From positions 1-64,000 of the forward strand of contig NZ_CP053712.1 of assembly GCF_013201075.1 (NCBI RefSeq): DNA of 64,000 bases. The letters run 5' to 3'. The notes under the pieces are model-generated. The model was not told the origin of the DNA. It made no database searches and saw only the letters and a list, made by a program, of their open reading frames with translations. Of the stretch, positions 62,986-64,000 are shown in pieces. The position numbers and the translations under genes are program-made. Source of the stretch: Lichenicola cladoniae. GTDB taxonomy: Bacteria > Pseudomonadota > Alphaproteobacteria > Acetobacterales > Acetobacteraceae. The number at the start of each line of letters is the position of its first letter. Position 1 is the stretch's first letter.

Positions 62986-63761
62986 TCACCGCCGCAGACT
63001 ATTGGCAGCGGGTTCGCAAGGGCGTGAGTCCGCCAGTTCCCGCAGCCAGTCCACCTTCTGCACCCGCCGCCGTACCGGCCATCGTGCCGACACCGCCGCA
63101 GCCGGACCCGAGCGGCGAAGAGGTCGAGAAGCTTCTGGCCGAGATGCGTGAGGGCGCTCGACGCGCCGGCATGCAACGTGATGACCCGTTGATGCCGTTG
63201 CTGACGTCCCTGGCGCACTCCATCCGCTTCCTGGGCGATCGCACCTCTCGCAGCGACAAGGTGGCCCAGGATGCCAGCACACAGATCATCCAGGCCCTTC
63301 TGCAGAGCCGACAGAACGCGGATGCCGAGATCGCTCGCTTCCAGGCCGGGGTTGCTAGCAGCGAGGCAGACACCATTCAGCGTGTCGGCAGCGCGATTGC
63401 CCAAAGCGCTGATGCGGCTCTTACGCGGCGGGTGAAGGTCTTCGACCGCAACACGGCCCTGTCGGCTGCGGCGACTCTGTTTGGCGTGGCGATTGCATGT
63501 CTCGGCGGTGGCTACTGGTGGGGCCATCGCTCGGCAGCTGCGGAGATCCACGAGACCGAGCTAGGGTTGCAGGCAGCCTTCAAGGACGACCCCGCGACCG
63601 CCAAGATGTGGCTGGGCCTGATGCAGTGGAACAGCCTGTCCGATGCACTCACCCACTGCCGTGATCCCAGATTTGCCAATGTCCAAGATGGACGTCGTGG
63701 ATGCGCAGTTCCGTTCTGGATCCAGGCGCCGGTTGGCACGACCCCTGATCTTCATTCGTGA
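62982..63761 (+). CDS. plasmid membrane protein (DUF6118-like)
   Basis: 259 residues from a GTG overlapping the preceding stop (GTGA). A Pro-rich N-terminus (PPVPAASPPSAPAAVPAIVP) leads to a helical region, one membrane segment (LSAAATLFGVAIACLGGGYW) and a C-terminal domain with two Cys (ALTHCRDPRF, RRGCAVPFW) probably in the periplasm. The layout recalls DUF6118 proteins found on conjugative plasmids. Its tight coupling with the P-loop ATPase suggests that the two act together at the membrane. Confidence 0.65.
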   Translation: MITAADYWQRVRKGVSPPVPAASPPSAPAAVPAIVPTPPQPDPSGEEVEKLLAEMREGARRAGMQRDDPLMPLLTSLAHSIRFLGDRTSRSDKVAQDASTQIIQALLQSRQNADAEIARFQAGVASSEADTIQRVGSAIAQSADAALTRRVKVFDRNTALSAAATLFGVAIACLGGGYWWGHRSAAAEIHETELGLQAAFKDDPATAKMWLGLMQWNSLSDALTHCRDPRFANVQDGRRGCAVPFWIQAPVGTTPDLHS

Positions 63762-64000
63762 ATGAGAGGGTTTCATGTCGATCGGTTCGCCCAAGTGCAA
63801 CGTCATCGCGGGTCCTCAACCTACATCGGCCACCTGCTAGATCAGAAAGATGTAGCCACTGTTGCGAGGATCGCAAAAGTTGAAGGATGGTCTGTACGGT
63901 TTGATGTCTTCAATTTCCTGGGCTCGTCATGTGGCTAGCTTCAGGGCAGCTTGGAGGGCCGGTAGATGCCGTAGTGGGCTGGGCGTGAACCCAGCCAGGC
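63762..64000. other. window end, no gene seen
   Basis: 239 bp after the last plasmid gene. Short frames exist but none has a ribosome site or recognisable product. The end may belong to a gene continuing beyond the window. Confidence 0.4.

Noticed and set aside
1-64000. CRISPR arrays, tRNA or rRNA genes
   Set aside because: No regularly spaced repeat units, no tRNA cloverleaf with a conserved T-loop and no rRNA motif were noticed on either strand by reading. A covariance-model scan would be the decisive test.

Overview
This 64 kb window is GC-rich accessory DNA, most likely part of a large plasmid (or an integrated mobile region) of an alphaproteobacterium, probably Acetobacteraceae. The reasons are the transposase families present (IS1380, IS6, IS5, IS630, IS66, IS3), a MobF relaxase with adjacent plasmid genes at the right end, and the alphaproteobacterial flavour of the kdp, SbmA/BacA and Zur genes. 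No rRNA, tRNA or CRISPR array was seen. Family names come from recognising protein motifs; no database search was run.

Left part (1-13 kb). A zinc module opens the window: the 3' end of a TonB-dependent receptor, a Zur repressor, and a divergent DUF1826 gene with a palindrome in front of it. An IS1380 element has cut into an IS6 relic, followed by an SbmA/BacA peptide transporter and a decayed second IS1380. Next is a fluoride/stress module: a dynamin-like GTPase with a paired Cys/His C-terminus on the minus strand, and on the plus strand a fluoride riboswitch leading into a CrcB channel fused to a universal-stress domain, followed by a second Usp gene. Two small AT-richer genes (one DUF2934) close this part.

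Middle (13-44 kb). This is a transposon graveyard that carries functional islands. The islands are a CPA1 cation/proton antiporter, an apparently complete mevalonate-catabolism cluster (MocR regulator, degradative HMG-CoA reductase, a two-part TctA-like transporter, HMG-CoA lyase), an FAD/NAD(P) oxidoreductase with an Lrp regulator and a DUF6356 protein, and a GGDEF-EAL protein. Broken genes include a CDF efflux protein, a metal permease, kup, and a group II intron reverse transcriptase. Two nearly identical IS6 copies in opposite orientation bracket 14695-43413. The outer side of one and the inner side of the other carry the same 8-bp target sequence and the two halves of one zinc-ribbon transposase gene, so this segment has been inverted by recombination between the two IS copies.

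Right part (44-64 kb). A porin and a full high-affinity potassium system (small membrane peptide, kdpF, A, B, C, D, E) share an identically spaced promoter motif, so they are probably co-regulated by KdpE. An intact IS3 element lies directly behind kdpE and separates it from a glycosyltransferase fragment. The last 7 kb is plasmid mobilisation DNA: a MobF relaxase/helicase with three N-terminal repeats, a short coiled partner, a candidate oriT gap, and a divergent three-gene operon with a P-loop ATPase and a membrane protein.
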